From: Salinarimonas sp.
Lineage (GTDB): Bacteria > Pseudomonadota > Alphaproteobacteria > Rhizobiales > Beijerinckiaceae
DNA: 64,000 nucleotides
Reading direction: 5' to 3'
Assembly (NCBI GenBank): GCA_020832565.1
Contig: JAFIEI010000002.1
Span: forward strand, 186,001-250,000
Under the pieces are notes generated by a model. That model worked only from the letters and a program-made list of their open reading frames with translations, did not search any database and was not told where the DNA came from. Each line of letters opens with the position of its first letter. The first letter of the stretch is position 1. Of the stretch, positions 20,226 through 29,231 are shown one piece after another. The position numbers and the translations under genes are program-made.

Positions 20226-22508
20226 ATGGCCGAATCCGGGCGTGTATCGGCGATCGGCCCGAGCGGATCTGCATGGGGCGACCGCTCCGGGCGGGCACAC
20301 GCGACGTATGACGAGCCCCCTTCCGGAAATGCGGGCCTCCTCGGTCGGGTCGTCGCCGATGTCGGGGCATGGCTTCGCGCCTGCCTTGCGGAGGAAGTCT
20401 CGCAGCGCCGGCTGTTTCCCTGGTGCGCGGTGGCTTTCGGGCTCGGGATCATCCTGTTCTTCGCGGCGCAGGGACGCCCGCATCCGGTGGCGCCGCTGAC
20501 CGGGATCGCGTTTTGTGCTCTTCTGGCCTGGCTCGGACGCAACGATCACCGCATCGCGCGGATCACCATCGCGCTCGCCATGATTCTCGCCGGCTTCACG
20601 GCGACCTGGCTGCGCTTCGAGCGCGTCGACGCGCCGATCATCACACAGACCGTGATCGGACAGCTCGATGGCAGCGTGATCAGCGTGGAGGAGCGCACCG
20701 ACGATGCGCGGCTGGTGATCCGGGTTGCTTCCATCGATGATATGGCGTCTGAGCGCCTGCCCGCGCGGGTGCGCGTGACCACGCGCGAGGCGGGGGCGCT
20801 TCGTGCCGGCGATACGATCAGCGCCCGTGTCAGGCTGATGCCGCCGCCGGAAGCGGCCTGGCCCGGCGGCTACGATTTCGCCCGCAGCGCCTGGTTTGCC
20901 GGCATCGGCGGGGTGGGTTCCATTCTCGGCACCGCCCGGATCGTCACGCCCGAACAACCGCCGGACCTGATGCAGCGCCTGCGCGCGAGCATCGACAATG
21001 CCCGCGTGAGCACCACGCGGCGGATCGCCGATGTGATCGGCGGGCAGGCCGGCGCCGTCGCCGCAGCCCTGGTGACGGGCAAGCGCGGATTGATCACCGA
21101 GGAGACCAACGCGGCGCTTCGCGGCGCGGGTATATATCATATCGTCTCGATCTCCGGGCTGCACATGGTGCTCGCAGCAGGCACCATCTTTTGGCTCACC
21201 CGCGCCGGCCTCGCCCTCGTTCCCGCCATCGCCCTCGGTTGGCCCCTGAAGAAGATCGCGGCCGTCGCCGCCATCATCGGCGCGGCCTCCTATTGCATCT
21301 TCTCCGGCGCTCAGGTCGCCACCGTCCGCGCCGTGATCATGACCGGGGTCATGCTCGGCGCCGTGCTGTTCGATCGACCGGCCTTGAGCATGCGCAATCT
21401 CGCCATCGCCGCGATCCTGGTGCTCGCCTGGCAACCCGAGACCCTGCTCGGCCCCTCCTTCCAGATGTCATTCTCCGCCGTCGTCGGACTGATCGCGGGT
21501 GCTGAATGGATGCGCTCCCGCGATCACCGTCCCGGACCGGCACCGGGTGCGGCGGGGAGGTTCCTGCGATGGGTCGTTGCCGGCATGATCGGCATTCTCA
21601 CGACAACCATCATCGCGACCATCGCCACCGGCCCCTTCGCCGCATATCATTTCCAGATCGCCAACCCCTATGGCCTGATCGGCAATGCGCTCGCCCTGCC
21701 CATCGTCTCGATCGTGGTGATGCCGGCGGGCGTGATCGGCATGCTGCTGATCGGCTTCGGCCTCGACCATCCGGCATGGGAGGTGAAGGGCTTCGGGATC
21801 GCACGCGTCCTCGACGTGGCGCATTTCGTCTCCGGTTTCGCCGGCGCGAACCTGCCGGTCGCCGCTTTCGGCAACGCTGCGCTGGCGCTGATGGTGATCG
21901 GCCTGCTGACGGCGACGCTGTTCGTTTCGCCACTGCGCCGGCTCGCCCTGATCCCGGCCGGTATCGGCTTCGCGCTCGCAATGACCCCCGACAGGCCCGA
22001 CCTCTATGTCGATCGCAACGGGGCGGGTGCCGCCATCAGGGGAGCGGATGGCGGGCTCGTCGTGCTGGGGCGCCCGAGCAGCTTCGTCACCGCACAATGG
22101 CTGAAGGCCGACGGTGATGCGCGCCTGATGGCGGGCGGCAGTCCGGAGGAGATCGCGTCGCTGCATGAAGGCGTGCAATGCGATGCGTTCGGCTGCACAG
22201 CCGCCTTCGCACGCGGGCGCGCGATTTCCTTCGTCACCGATGCGCGCGCGTTCCATGAGGATTGCGCCCGCGCGGCGATCGTCGTCACACCCCTCATCGC
22301 TCCGCAGCACTGCCGGGCGCCGCGCGTGATCGACCGCGAGACCCTGCGCGCCTACGGCGCCGTCAGCGCGCATCTGGCCGATGCCGCAACCAGCACCGAC
22401 GGCAACCACGACGCCGGCACTACTTCACCCGATCCGCTCAGAGGAATACGGGGCGTACGCCGCATGAATGAAACGCGCCCATGGCTCGCCCGCGACCCGG
22501 ATCCGTAA
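20226..22508 (+). CDS. comEC: ComEC/Rec2-family DNA uptake channel protein
   Basis: A 760-residue polytopic membrane protein. The N-terminal region has paired helices and an OB-like periplasmic domain (about 130-240). The Competence domain starts near ITEETNAALRGAGIYHIVSI followed by SGLHMVLAAG and extends through about residue 580. ComEC carries incoming single-stranded DNA across the inner membrane during transformation. The C-terminal 170 residues lack the HxHxDH metal motif of the beta-lactamase-like nuclease domain found in Firmicute ComEC. The gene faces lexA, a typical alphaproteobacterial arrangement; comF is nearby at 29.6-30.4 kb. Confidence 0.92.
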   Translation: MAESGRVSAIGPSGSAWGDRSGRAHATYDEPPSGNAGLLGRVVADVGAWLRACLAEEVSQRRLFPWCAVAFGLGIILFFAAQGRPHPVAPLTGIAFCALLAWLGRNDHRIARITIALAMILAGFTATWLRFERVDAPIITQTVIGQLDGSVISVEERTDDARLVIRVASIDDMASERLPARVRVTTREAGALRAGDTISARVRLMPPPEAAWPGGYDFARSAWFAGIGGVGSILGTARIVTPEQPPDLMQRLRASIDNARVSTTRRIADVIGGQAGAVAAALVTGKRGLITEETNAALRGAGIYHIVSISGLHMVLAAGTIFWLTRAGLALVPAIALGWPLKKIAAVAAIIGAASYCIFSGAQVATVRAVIMTGVMLGAVLFDRPALSMRNLAIAAILVLAWQPETLLGPSFQMSFSAVVGLIAGAEWMRSRDHRPGPAPGAAGRFLRWVVAGMIGILTTTIIATIATGPFAAYHFQIANPYGLIGNALALPIVSIVVMPAGVIGMLLIGFGLDHPAWEVKGFGIARVLDVAHFVSGFAGANLPVAAFGNAALALMVIGLLTATLFVSPLRRLALIPAGIGFALAMTPDRPDLYVDRNGAGAAIRGADGGLVVLGRPSSFVTAQWLKADGDARLMAGGSPEEIASLHEGVQCDAFGCTAAFARGRAISFVTDARAFHEDCARAAIVVTPLIAPQHCRAPRVIDRETLRAYGAVSAHLADAATSTDGNHDAGTTSPDPLRGIRGVRRMNETRPWLARDPDP

Positions 22509-22573
22509 TCGTTTTCGGTTCCGGGGCGACATTGAGGGAGAAAAGGCAGGGAGGTCGGAGGGGCAGAAGACAG

Positions 22574-22611
22574 GACGGCAGCAAGACGGCAGCAAGGCGA
22601 GACGGCAGTAA
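22574..22611. repeat. Short tandem repeat, GACGGCAGYAA
   Basis: GACGGCAGCAA occurs at 22574-22584 and again directly at 22585-22595. After five bases, GACGGCAGTAA occurs at 22601-22611. The flanks carry partial GACAGG-type copies. Confidence 0.85.
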
Positions 22612-22720
22612 GACAGGGTGTTGGCATCATGCGAACCGGCGCATTGCGTTCACGCGGCGCACGGCAAGAATTCCGTGATACTTGGATAACGGACGCCTTA
22701 GGGCCTGATGACCTCGAGGC

Positions 22721-22960
22721 AGATGCTTTCTGGCCAGATTGCTTGCGGGCCAGATTGCTTGCGGGCGAGTTTTCTTGCGAGCCAAGCGGCGTGCAGGCCA
22801 GATCACTTGCAGGCCAGATCACTTGCGAGCGAAGTGGCATGCAGGCCATATTCTTGTGGGCCATATGCTTGTGGGCTTGGCGGTCAGATGCTTACCCGCC
22901 GAGCGGTCAGCTGCTTGCAGACCAGGTGGCGAGATGCTTGCGGGCGAGGTGGTCTGGTCG
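22721..22960. repeat. Degenerate minisatellite, unit about ATGCTTGCGGGCCAG
   Basis: About a dozen imperfect copies of a 15-17 base unit with consensus ATGCTTGCGGGCCAG lie head to tail; the GCTTGCGGGC core recurs at 22741 and 22936. Some units are shortened to GTGGCGAG or CGGTCAG. Unit length varies and is not a multiple of three, so it is unlikely to encode a repeated peptide. Copies differ at several positions, indicating an old tract. Confidence 0.8.
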
Positions 22961-23184
22961 CCGCAAGCCGATCTGCCCGGACAACAAGGGCCGCGAGCCC
23001 CGGAAACCGGCAAACCTCGAGGCTAAATGCCGGGCACAATCAGCCAATGTCAAACCGTGTGGCAGGCCGACCTGCGCCCTCACGGTCTCGGGTTATCAGC
23101 CCGCCGCAGCGGGCCTGACACGACCCGCTCCCCGCTCCCCGAAACGCCTCCCGGTCCGGCTCCGCAGCCTGCGCGAGGCGCGCC

Positions 23185-23955
23185 TCAGTAGCGGCGCACC
23201 AGCGAGACCAGACGGCCCTGGATCTGCACCCGATCGGGCCCCAGCACACGCGTCTCATAGGCCGGATTGGCCGCTTCGAGCGCGATGGAGGAGCCGCGGC
23301 GGCGGAAGCGCTTGAGGGTCGCCTCCTCGGAATCGATCAGCGCCACGATGATATCGCCGGTATTGGCGACGTCCTGACGCCGGATCACGACGATGTCACC
23401 ATCGAGAATGCCCGCCTCGATCATCGAATCGCCGCGCACTTCCAGCGCGTAATGCTCACCGCCCGTGATGAAATCAGGCGAGACGGCGATGGTGTGCATC
23501 GGATTCTGAATGGCGGAGATCGGCGTGCCCGCCGCGATCCGCCCCATGACGGGGATATTGACCGCCCGCTCGAAATCCTCGTCGGCGAAGGAATTCTGCG
23601 CAGCAGATCCGCCGGCCTGCGCTGCGGCATCGCGATCCCCGGAGCCGGCCCGACCGCCCTCGACGAGCCTCGGCGAGAAACCGCCGCGCCCGGCGCCGCC
23701 TGCACCATCGCTACCGCCTGTCGCGGCCTGCCTTTGCAGCGTCTCGGGCATGCGCAGGATCTCGAGCGCGCGTGCGCGATAGGGCAATCGACGGATGAAG
23801 CCACGCTCTTCGAGCGCCGTGATCAGCCTGTGAATCCCCGATTTCGACTTGAGATCCAGCGCCTCCTTCATTTCGTCGAAGGATGGCGGCACGCCGGATT
23901 CGCGCATGCGTTCATGGATGAAGATCAGCAGCTCGTGCTGTTTGCGCGTAAGCAT
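23185..23955 (-). CDS. lexA: SOS repressor LexA
   Basis: A 256-residue repressor that controls the DNA damage response and cleaves itself when stimulated by RecA filaments. The N-terminal winged helix (1-70) includes [17 protein letters not shown] and [18 protein letters not shown]. The C-terminal protease has the cleavage site Ala142-Gly143 in IAAGTPI, the nucleophile Ser177 in RGDSM, and the base Lys215 in ATLKRF. The linker (about 75-125) is long and Gly/Ala-rich. The ATG at 23955 begins the canonical MLTRKQ; an ATG ten residues earlier is in frame. An SOS box lies 49 bases upstream, so autoregulation is expected. Confidence 0.97.
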   Translation of the reverse strand: MLTRKQHELLIFIHERMRESGVPPSFDEMKEALDLKSKSGIHRLITALEERGFIRRLPYRARALEILRMPETLQRQAATGGSDGAGGAGRGGFSPRLVEGGRAGSGDRDAAAQAGGSAAQNSFADEDFERAVNIPVMGRIAAGTPISAIQNPMHTIAVSPDFITGGEHYALEVRGDSMIEAGILDGDIVVIRRQDVANTGDIIVALIDSEEATLKRFRRRGSSIALEAANPAYETRVLGPDRVQIQGRLVSLVRRY

Positions 23956-24003
23956 GGTTCCGCCTTGCGATTCGAGATTAAACAAACCACGAACACATTA
24001 CGG

Positions 24004-24018
24004 GTTCCCGCTGTGTTC
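24004..24018. promoter_or_regulatory. LexA binding site (alphaproteobacterial SOS box)
   Basis: GTTCCCGCTGTGTTC matches the alphaproteobacterial LexA operator GTTC-N7-GTTC exactly. It lies 49 bases before the lexA ATG on the minus strand, and about 170 bases before the divergent acyl-activating gene. Confidence 0.85.
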
Positions 24019-24186
24019 CGCAACCCTGCCGCGCCGATTTCCTGCGCAATCTGCATGAAATACAGCCTTAAATGAGGACGTGGATACAATTCTGTATTGG
24101 TTTTGCGATCGCAACATGATCCAAAGCCCTGAGAATCGACGCATTGCCACTTTGAAGAACATCGGTTTGCGACTATCCTGCGGACC

Positions 24187-25806
24187 ATGAATGACAGTGT
24201 GAACCCAGCTACCGCGATCGAGCTCGATGCGCCGATGACCGGCGAATCGCCGGCATTCACCGGCTCGGACGGCGCGCGCCGCCACCTCTTCCAGGCGCTC
24301 GTCGAAGCGAAGGGCGCCTATGGCGGCAAGACCGTCATCCTCGAAGACGCCCAGCGTCAGCCCCTCACCTATAGCCGCCTCGTGATCGGCGCGCTTGCGC
24401 TCGGGCGCAAGCTGACCAGCGAGACGCGGCGTGGCGAACGGATCGGCGTGTTCCTGCCCAGCGTGCAGGCGACCGCCGTGACCTTCTTCGGCCTGCACGC
24501 CTTCGCCCGCGTGCCGGCGATGCTCAACTTCACCGCCGGGCCGGTCAACCTGCGCGCGGCCTGCGAGATTGCCGCGATCGGCACCATCGTCACGTCGCGC
24601 AAGTTCATCGACGAAGGCAAGCTCGACGATTCCCTCGACGCGATCGCACAGGGACGCCGGGTGATCTATCTCGAGGACATGCGCGAGGCCGTCACCAGCC
24701 TCGACAAGGCGCGCGCTGCGGCCGAGAGCCTCTTCGCCGGCGCACTGGCACGGCGCACCGGGCTGACGCCCGAAGACGAGGGCGTGATCCTGTTCACCTC
24801 GGGTTCCGAGGGCAAGCCCAAGGCCGTCGTGCTCACCCACGCCAATCTGCTGTCGAATGCGGCCCAGGTGATGCAGCATGCCGAGGGTGTCCTGAGCCGC
24901 GACGACATCTTCTTCAACCCCCTGCCCGTCTTCCATTCCTTCGGCCTGACGGCGGGGCTGATCCTGCCGCTCATCCACGGCATCCGGGCTTTCCTCTATC
25001 CGAGCCCGCTGCATTACAAGCAGGTGCCCAAGCTGATCGAGAGCGCGAAGGCGACCTTCCTGCTGGCCACCGACACCTTCCTGCAGGGCTATGCCCGCGC
25101 CGCCGGGGATGTCGACATGACCTCGATCCGCTACATCGTCGCCGGGGCCGAGCGCGTACGCGAGGAAACGCAGCGTCTGTGGAGCCGCTACGACGCCATG
25201 ATCCTCGAGGGCTACGGGGCCACCGAATGCGCCCCGGTCATCGCCTGCAACCTGCCGCAGCGCAACCGCCACGGCTCGGTCGGGCCGTTCCTGCCCGGGA
25301 TCCGCTGGAAACTGACGCCGGTCGACGGCATCAAGCGCGGCGGGCGCCTGTCGATCGCCGGCACCAACGTGATGGCCGGCTATATCGACCCGAACGATCC
25401 CACCCGCCTGATCCCGCCGGAAGGCGGCTGGCACGATACCGGGGACATCGTCCTGATCGATGACGGTTTCGTCACGATTCGCGGGCGCGCCAAGCGATTC
25501 GCCAAGATCGGCGGGGAGATGATCTCGCTCGGTGCGGTCGAGAGCATGATCCAGGAATTGTGGCCCGAGGATACCCATGTCGTCGTGGCGCTGTCAGATG
25601 AGCGCAAGGGCGAGCAGCTCATTCTGGTCACGGAAAAGGCCGATGCGGATCGCGACGCCGTCGTCGAACATGGCCGCGAGAAGGGCTTCCCGGATCTGTG
25701 GCTGCCCCGGGCCGTGCTCGTCGCGCAAATTCCTGTTCTCGGATCGGGCAAGATCGATTATGCCGGTACCGAAGCGCTGGCGGCGAAGCTGCGCTCGATG
25801 ATGTAG
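24187..25806 (+). CDS. Acyl-CoA/acyl-ACP synthetase-family AMP-binding protein
   Basis: A 539-residue ANL-superfamily adenylating enzyme. The P-loop-like motif is LFTSGSEGKPKAVVLTH, followed by NPLPVFHSFGLTAG, the A5 motif EGYGATECAP, and the C-terminal hinge DTGDIVLIDDGFVTIRGRAK before a lysine-containing GSGKIDY. It closely resembles the acyl-[ACP] synthetase half of Aas, suggesting activation of free fatty acids for phospholipid acyl recycling, but no acyltransferase domain is fused. Adenylation is well supported; the fatty-acyl substrate is inferred. uppP follows 34 bases later on the same strand. Confidence 0.9.
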   Translation: MNDSVNPATAIELDAPMTGESPAFTGSDGARRHLFQALVEAKGAYGGKTVILEDAQRQPLTYSRLVIGALALGRKLTSETRRGERIGVFLPSVQATAVTFFGLHAFARVPAMLNFTAGPVNLRAACEIAAIGTIVTSRKFIDEGKLDDSLDAIAQGRRVIYLEDMREAVTSLDKARAAAESLFAGALARRTGLTPEDEGVILFTSGSEGKPKAVVLTHANLLSNAAQVMQHAEGVLSRDDIFFNPLPVFHSFGLTAGLILPLIHGIRAFLYPSPLHYKQVPKLIESAKATFLLATDTFLQGYARAAGDVDMTSIRYIVAGAERVREETQRLWSRYDAMILEGYGATECAPVIACNLPQRNRHGSVGPFLPGIRWKLTPVDGIKRGGRLSIAGTNVMAGYIDPNDPTRLIPPEGGWHDTGDIVLIDDGFVTIRGRAKRFAKIGGEMISLGAVESMIQELWPEDTHVVVALSDERKGEQLILVTEKADADRDAVVEHGREKGFPDLWLPRAVLVAQIPVLGSGKIDYAGTEALAAKLRSMM

Positions 25807-25840
25807 CAGCGGGCGCGGGGCGCGCCCGATCGGAGCCGGT

Positions 25841-26707
25841 ATGACCCTATTCGAAGCGGCGCTTCTGGGCATCGTCCAGGGCGTATTCATGTTCGTGCCG
25901 GTCTCCTCGACCGCGCATCTCGTCCTCACCCAGCATTTCCTGATCGCGCAGGGCTCCCAGATGCCGCCGCCCGAGAGCGCGCAGATGATCCTGTTCGACC
26001 TCATCGTGCATGTCGGCACGCTGGTCTCGATCATCGTTGTCTTCCGCAAGACGCTGACGCAGTTCCTCGGCGGTTCGCTGGTGGCGGCCCGCGAGATCGC
26101 GCTGGAGCGCCGGGCCTCGCCGCAGGCGCGTTTTCTGATCTGGCTCTGGGCGATGGGGCTGCTCTCGGTCTTCGTGACCGGCGTGATGGGGCTCACCTTC
26201 CGCGACATGTTCGAGCGCGTCTTCGCCAATCCGGCCATAATCCCGGCCACGCTGGCGACGACCGGCGTGCTGCTCTGGCTGACCGACAGGCTGAAACCGC
26301 GCCGCTACGGGCTCAAGGATCTCGGCATCGGCATGGCGCTGACCATCGGCTTTGCCCAGGGGCTCGCGCTGATCCCGGGCATCAGCCGTTCAGGAATGAC
26401 CATCATCGCCGCGCTCTTCGTCGGGCTCAAGCGCAAGCGCGCGGCGGAATATTCCTTTCTGATCGCATTCCCGACCATCCTCGCCGCCACCCTCGTTCAA
26501 GGCATCAAGGTGTTTCGCGGCGATGAACCGACCCGCATCGACTGGATGGCCACGAGCGTCGGCTTCGTCGTCGCCGCCGTGGTGGGTACGGTGGCGCTGC
26601 AGATCGTCCTGAAGCTCTTGTACCGTTCACGCTTGAAATATTTCTCGTTCTACCTCTGGGGCCTCGCCCTGCTGGTCGGTTTCGGCGTGGTGGAATGGGG
26701 CAAGTGA
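25841..26707 (+). CDS. uppP: Undecaprenyl-diphosphatase family protein (BacA/UppP), variant active site
   Basis: A 288-residue polytopic enzyme of the family that recycles undecaprenyl diphosphate for cell-wall synthesis. The second conserved motif is intact as IPGISRSGMTI (PGxSRSxxT), and VPVSSTAHLVL keeps both serines and the His. The first motif is altered. The family has (E/Q)xxxE, whereas here the sequence is Gln13-Gly-Val-Phe-Met17, so the second glutamate is missing. It may be a divergent but active subfamily, or a paralogue with another role. It is probably cotranscribed with the preceding synthetase gene. Confidence 0.88.
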   Translation: MTLFEAALLGIVQGVFMFVPVSSTAHLVLTQHFLIAQGSQMPPPESAQMILFDLIVHVGTLVSIIVVFRKTLTQFLGGSLVAAREIALERRASPQARFLIWLWAMGLLSVFVTGVMGLTFRDMFERVFANPAIIPATLATTGVLLWLTDRLKPRRYGLKDLGIGMALTIGFAQGLALIPGISRSGMTIIAALFVGLKRKRAAEYSFLIAFPTILAATLVQGIKVFRGDEPTRIDWMATSVGFVVAAVVGTVALQIVLKLLYRSRLKYFSFYLWGLALLVGFGVVEWGK

Positions 26708-26725
26708 GGCGCGGGTGAGGGATAT

Positions 26726-26830
26726 GGGTGGGGTGCTCCCGCGTGCAAAGTCATCGACGTCAAACCTTGCATGCACCACCCTCCCCACCCTCGTTCCCTC
26801 CCCGCCGGGGAGGGAGGCGCCTTCATCAAG
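26726..26830. repeat. Dispersed intergenic repeat, copy A
   Basis: Between uppP and the hydantoinase gene. It starts GGGTGGGGTGCTCCCGCGTG and ends with a block containing CTCCCCACCCTCGTTCCCTC and the perfect hairpin CCCTCCCCG-c-CGGGGAGGG. The copy at 37675-37782 matches both ends in the same order and strand, with a diverged middle of about 35 bases. It resembles small REP-like or miniature elements and may also end transcription here. Confidence 0.85.
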
Positions 26831-26836
26831 CGTATC

Positions 26837-28258
26837 TCAAGGCCGCGCAAATTCCGACAGGCCGCGCTCAAGAATCCGTCCACGCCCGACCTTGCCGGTG
26901 ACGGCGCCGTCGCGGGCGACCACTTCGCCGCGGGCGATGGTCATGACTGGCCAGCCGGTGACTTCGAAACCTTCCCAGGGGGTGTAATCGGCACCGTGAT
27001 GCAGGATCTCCTGGCGGATGGTCTCCTTGCGGGCCGGGTCCCACAGGGCGATATCGGCGTCGAAACCGACCGCGATCGCGCCCTTGCCGGGATAGAGGCC
27101 ATAGATCTTGGCATGGTTGGTGGCGCTGAGCTCGACAAAGCGCTGCAGGCTGATACGCCCCTTCGAGACGCCTTCGGAGAAGAGGATCGGCAACCGGGTC
27201 TCGATGCCGGGAATGCCGTTTGGCACCCAGCGGAAGGAGGTGCGGCCCTTCGGATTGAGCTTGCCTTCAGGATCATCGTAGCGGAACGGGCAATGATCGG
27301 AGGAGAAGGTCTGGAAGACGCCGGTGCGGATGCCCTCCCAGATCGCGTCCCAGCTCTCGCGCTCGCGCGGGGGCGGTGAGCAGACGTATTTGGCACCGCT
27401 CATGTCATCACCGCCCTGCGCCGCCTGGAGATCCTGCGCCGTCAGCGAGATGTATTGCGGGCAGGTCTCGCCATAGACCTTGAGCCCACGCTGCTGGGCC
27501 CAGCGGATTTGCTCCATAGCCTCCCGCCCCGAGACATGCACGATCATCAGCGGCACATCGACCAGCTCCGCATGGCTGATCGCGCGATGCGCCGCCTCGC
27601 GCTCCACCAGTTCCGGACGCGACACGGCGTGATAATACGGTGCCGTAGAGCCTTCGCGCTCCAGCTTCTCGGTCATGTAGCGGATGGCGTCATAGCCCTC
27701 CGCATGCACCATGACGAGAGCGCCCTCGCGGCGCGCGACATCGAACACGTCGATCAGCTGGCGATCGTTGAGCACCAGATCATCATAGGTCATGAACACC
27801 TTGAAGGAGGTGTAGCCGTCCTTCAGGAGTGCGGGCAGTTCCTGGCCGAGCACCTCCGGCGTCGGATCGGAGATGATCAGGTGGAAGGCCGTGTCGATGA
27901 CGCATTGCCCCTCCGCCAGCGCGCGGTAATCCTCGACACAGGCCCGCAGGCTGGTGCCGCGCTCCTGCAGGGCAAACGGCATGACCAGCGTGCTGCCGCC
28001 CGCCGCCGCAGACGCCGTGGCGGAGGCGAAATCGTCGGCCATGACGATCCCCTCCCCCTGCTTCTGGGAGATATGGACATGGCTGTCGATGCCGCCTGGC
28101 AGAACCAGTAGCCCCTGCGCATCAATCTCCTCGCGCGCATCCGTGATGGTATCGGCGATCGCAACGATCTTGCCGTCACGGATGCCGATATCGGCCTTGA
28201 ACACGTCCGAGGCGGTCGCGACCGTCCCGTTGCGGATGGCGAGGTCATAGGCGGCCAT
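26837..28258 (-). CDS. hydA: Dihydropyrimidinase/D-hydantoinase
   Basis: A 473-residue cyclic amidase that opens dihydropyrimidine or hydantoin rings. Metal ligands are in LPGGIDSHVHISQ, the carboxylated bridging Lys in FKVFMTYDD, further His in MVHAEG and VHVSG, and the final Asp in SSDHCPF. It is typical of reductive pyrimidine catabolism, but no pydA/pydB or beta-ureidopropionase gene is next to it, so hydantoin or another cyclic amide is equally possible. It is separated by 145 bases from the nitrilase-family gene on the same strand. Confidence 0.94.
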   Translation of the reverse strand: MAAYDLAIRNGTVATASDVFKADIGIRDGKIVAIADTITDAREEIDAQGLLVLPGGIDSHVHISQKQGEGIVMADDFASATASAAAGGSTLVMPFALQERGTSLRACVEDYRALAEGQCVIDTAFHLIISDPTPEVLGQELPALLKDGYTSFKVFMTYDDLVLNDRQLIDVFDVARREGALVMVHAEGYDAIRYMTEKLEREGSTAPYYHAVSRPELVEREAAHRAISHAELVDVPLMIVHVSGREAMEQIRWAQQRGLKVYGETCPQYISLTAQDLQAAQGGDDMSGAKYVCSPPPRERESWDAIWEGIRTGVFQTFSSDHCPFRYDDPEGKLNPKGRTSFRWVPNGIPGIETRLPILFSEGVSKGRISLQRFVELSATNHAKIYGLYPGKGAIAVGFDADIALWDPARKETIRQEILHHGADYTPWEGFEVTGWPVMTIARGEVVARDGAVTGKVGRGRILERGLSEFARP

Positions 28259-28403
28259 GGGCGTTCCTTCGTCGATGCGGCTTCGGGGAAGTCTAGCGGC
28301 AGCGCATCACGCATGGGAAGTGGCGGGGCTGCTGAATTTCAAAGCATCATGCCGTCAGGCTGGCAGTGCCATTCGGAAAAGGGATGCGGCAATGCACTCC
28401 GAT

Positions 28404-29228
28404 TCACACGACCTGCATCGCCACATCCCGGTCATGCCGCAGGCTGGGAACGCGGCCTCGCGCGCGGGCGACGTCTTCCAGGTCGATCTCGGCCAGGATC
28501 ACGCCCGGCTCCTTGGCGCCCTCGGCGAGGATGCGGCCCCAGGGGTCGATGATCAGCGAATGGCCGAAGGTCTCGCGGCCATCCTCGTGCAGCCCGCCCT
28601 GCGCGGCGGAAATCATGAAGCAACCCGTCTCGATGGCGCGGGCGCGGTTGAGCACGTGCCAATGCGCCTCGCCGGTCTGGCGCGTGAAGCAGGCCGGCGC
28701 GCCGAGGATTTCGGCACCGGCTTGCGCATAGGCGCGGTAGAGGTAGGCGAAACGGATATCGTAGCAGATCGACAGACCGAGCATGCCGATCGCCGTGCGC
28801 GCCAGCACGGCCCGCTCGCCGCCGGTATAGGTGCGCGATTCGCGCCAGGTCTCGCCATTGGGCAGGTCCACGTCGAAGAGGTGGATCTTGTCGTATTGTG
28901 CAGCGATCTCCCCGCGCGGATCGATCAGGAAGGCGCGGTTGGCCACCTTGTCGCCGTCACGCACGGCGAGCGAGCCGATCTGCACGGTGATGCCCCGCGC
29001 CCGGGCCGTCTCGCGCAGGGCGGCGAGGGTGATATCCTCCTCCTGGCGATGGATATTCTCGAACAGACGGTTGCGCTCGCGCTCGACGAGGGAGGTCATT
29101 TCCGGGGTCTGGACGAACGCGGCTCCGGCATCCGCCGCCTCGCCGACGAGGCGCACGGCATCGTCGCGATTCTTTGCCGGATCGCGCCCGGAGCGCATCT
29201 GGATGCAGGCGACGCGCGTCCCCGACAT
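28404..29228 (-). CDS. Nitrilase-superfamily carbon-nitrogen hydrolase (Nit1/Nit2-like)
   Basis: A 274-residue amidase with the full Glu-Lys-Cys triad: Glu43 in TPEMTSL, Lys114 in YDKIHLFDVDLPNG and Cys155 in LGLSICYDIRF. The HLFDVDLPNG segment and overall length match deaminated glutathione amidase and omega-amidase types. These repair or detoxify alpha-keto acid amides. Its place between hydantoinase and grxC, with three bases to grxC, suggests the comF-grxC-nit operon of alphaproteobacteria; a glutathione-linked repair role would fit the glutaredoxin neighbour. Confidence 0.92.
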   Translation of the reverse strand: MSGTRVACIQMRSGRDPAKNRDDAVRLVGEAADAGAAFVQTPEMTSLVERERNRLFENIHRQEEDITLAALRETARARGITVQIGSLAVRDGDKVANRAFLIDPRGEIAAQYDKIHLFDVDLPNGETWRESRTYTGGERAVLARTAIGMLGLSICYDIRFAYLYRAYAQAGAEILGAPACFTRQTGEAHWHVLNRARAIETGCFMISAAQGGLHEDGRETFGHSLIIDPWGRILAEGAKEPGVILAEIDLEDVARARGRVPSLRHDRDVAMQVV

Positions 29229-29231
29229 GAT

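Larger units (their letters stand above)
22509..23184. other. Repeat-rich convergent spacer between comEC and lexA
   Basis: About 676 bases with no gene I trust. Long open frames cross it in several phases, but they only reflect GC-rich repeats, and no protein family is recognisable. It contains two repeat tracts described separately (22574-22611 and about 22721-22960). The remainder, to 23184, is ordinary GC-rich sequence running into the lexA stop. Confidence 0.7.

Noticed and set aside
22721-22960. CRISPR array
   Set aside because: The units are 15-17 bases, diverged and contiguous; there are no regular spacers and no cas genes.
22629-23315. A 228-residue plus-strand frame across the comEC-lexA gap
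   Set aside because: It runs through the minisatellite and into antisense lexA; it has no ribosome site, and its composition is dictated by the repeats.
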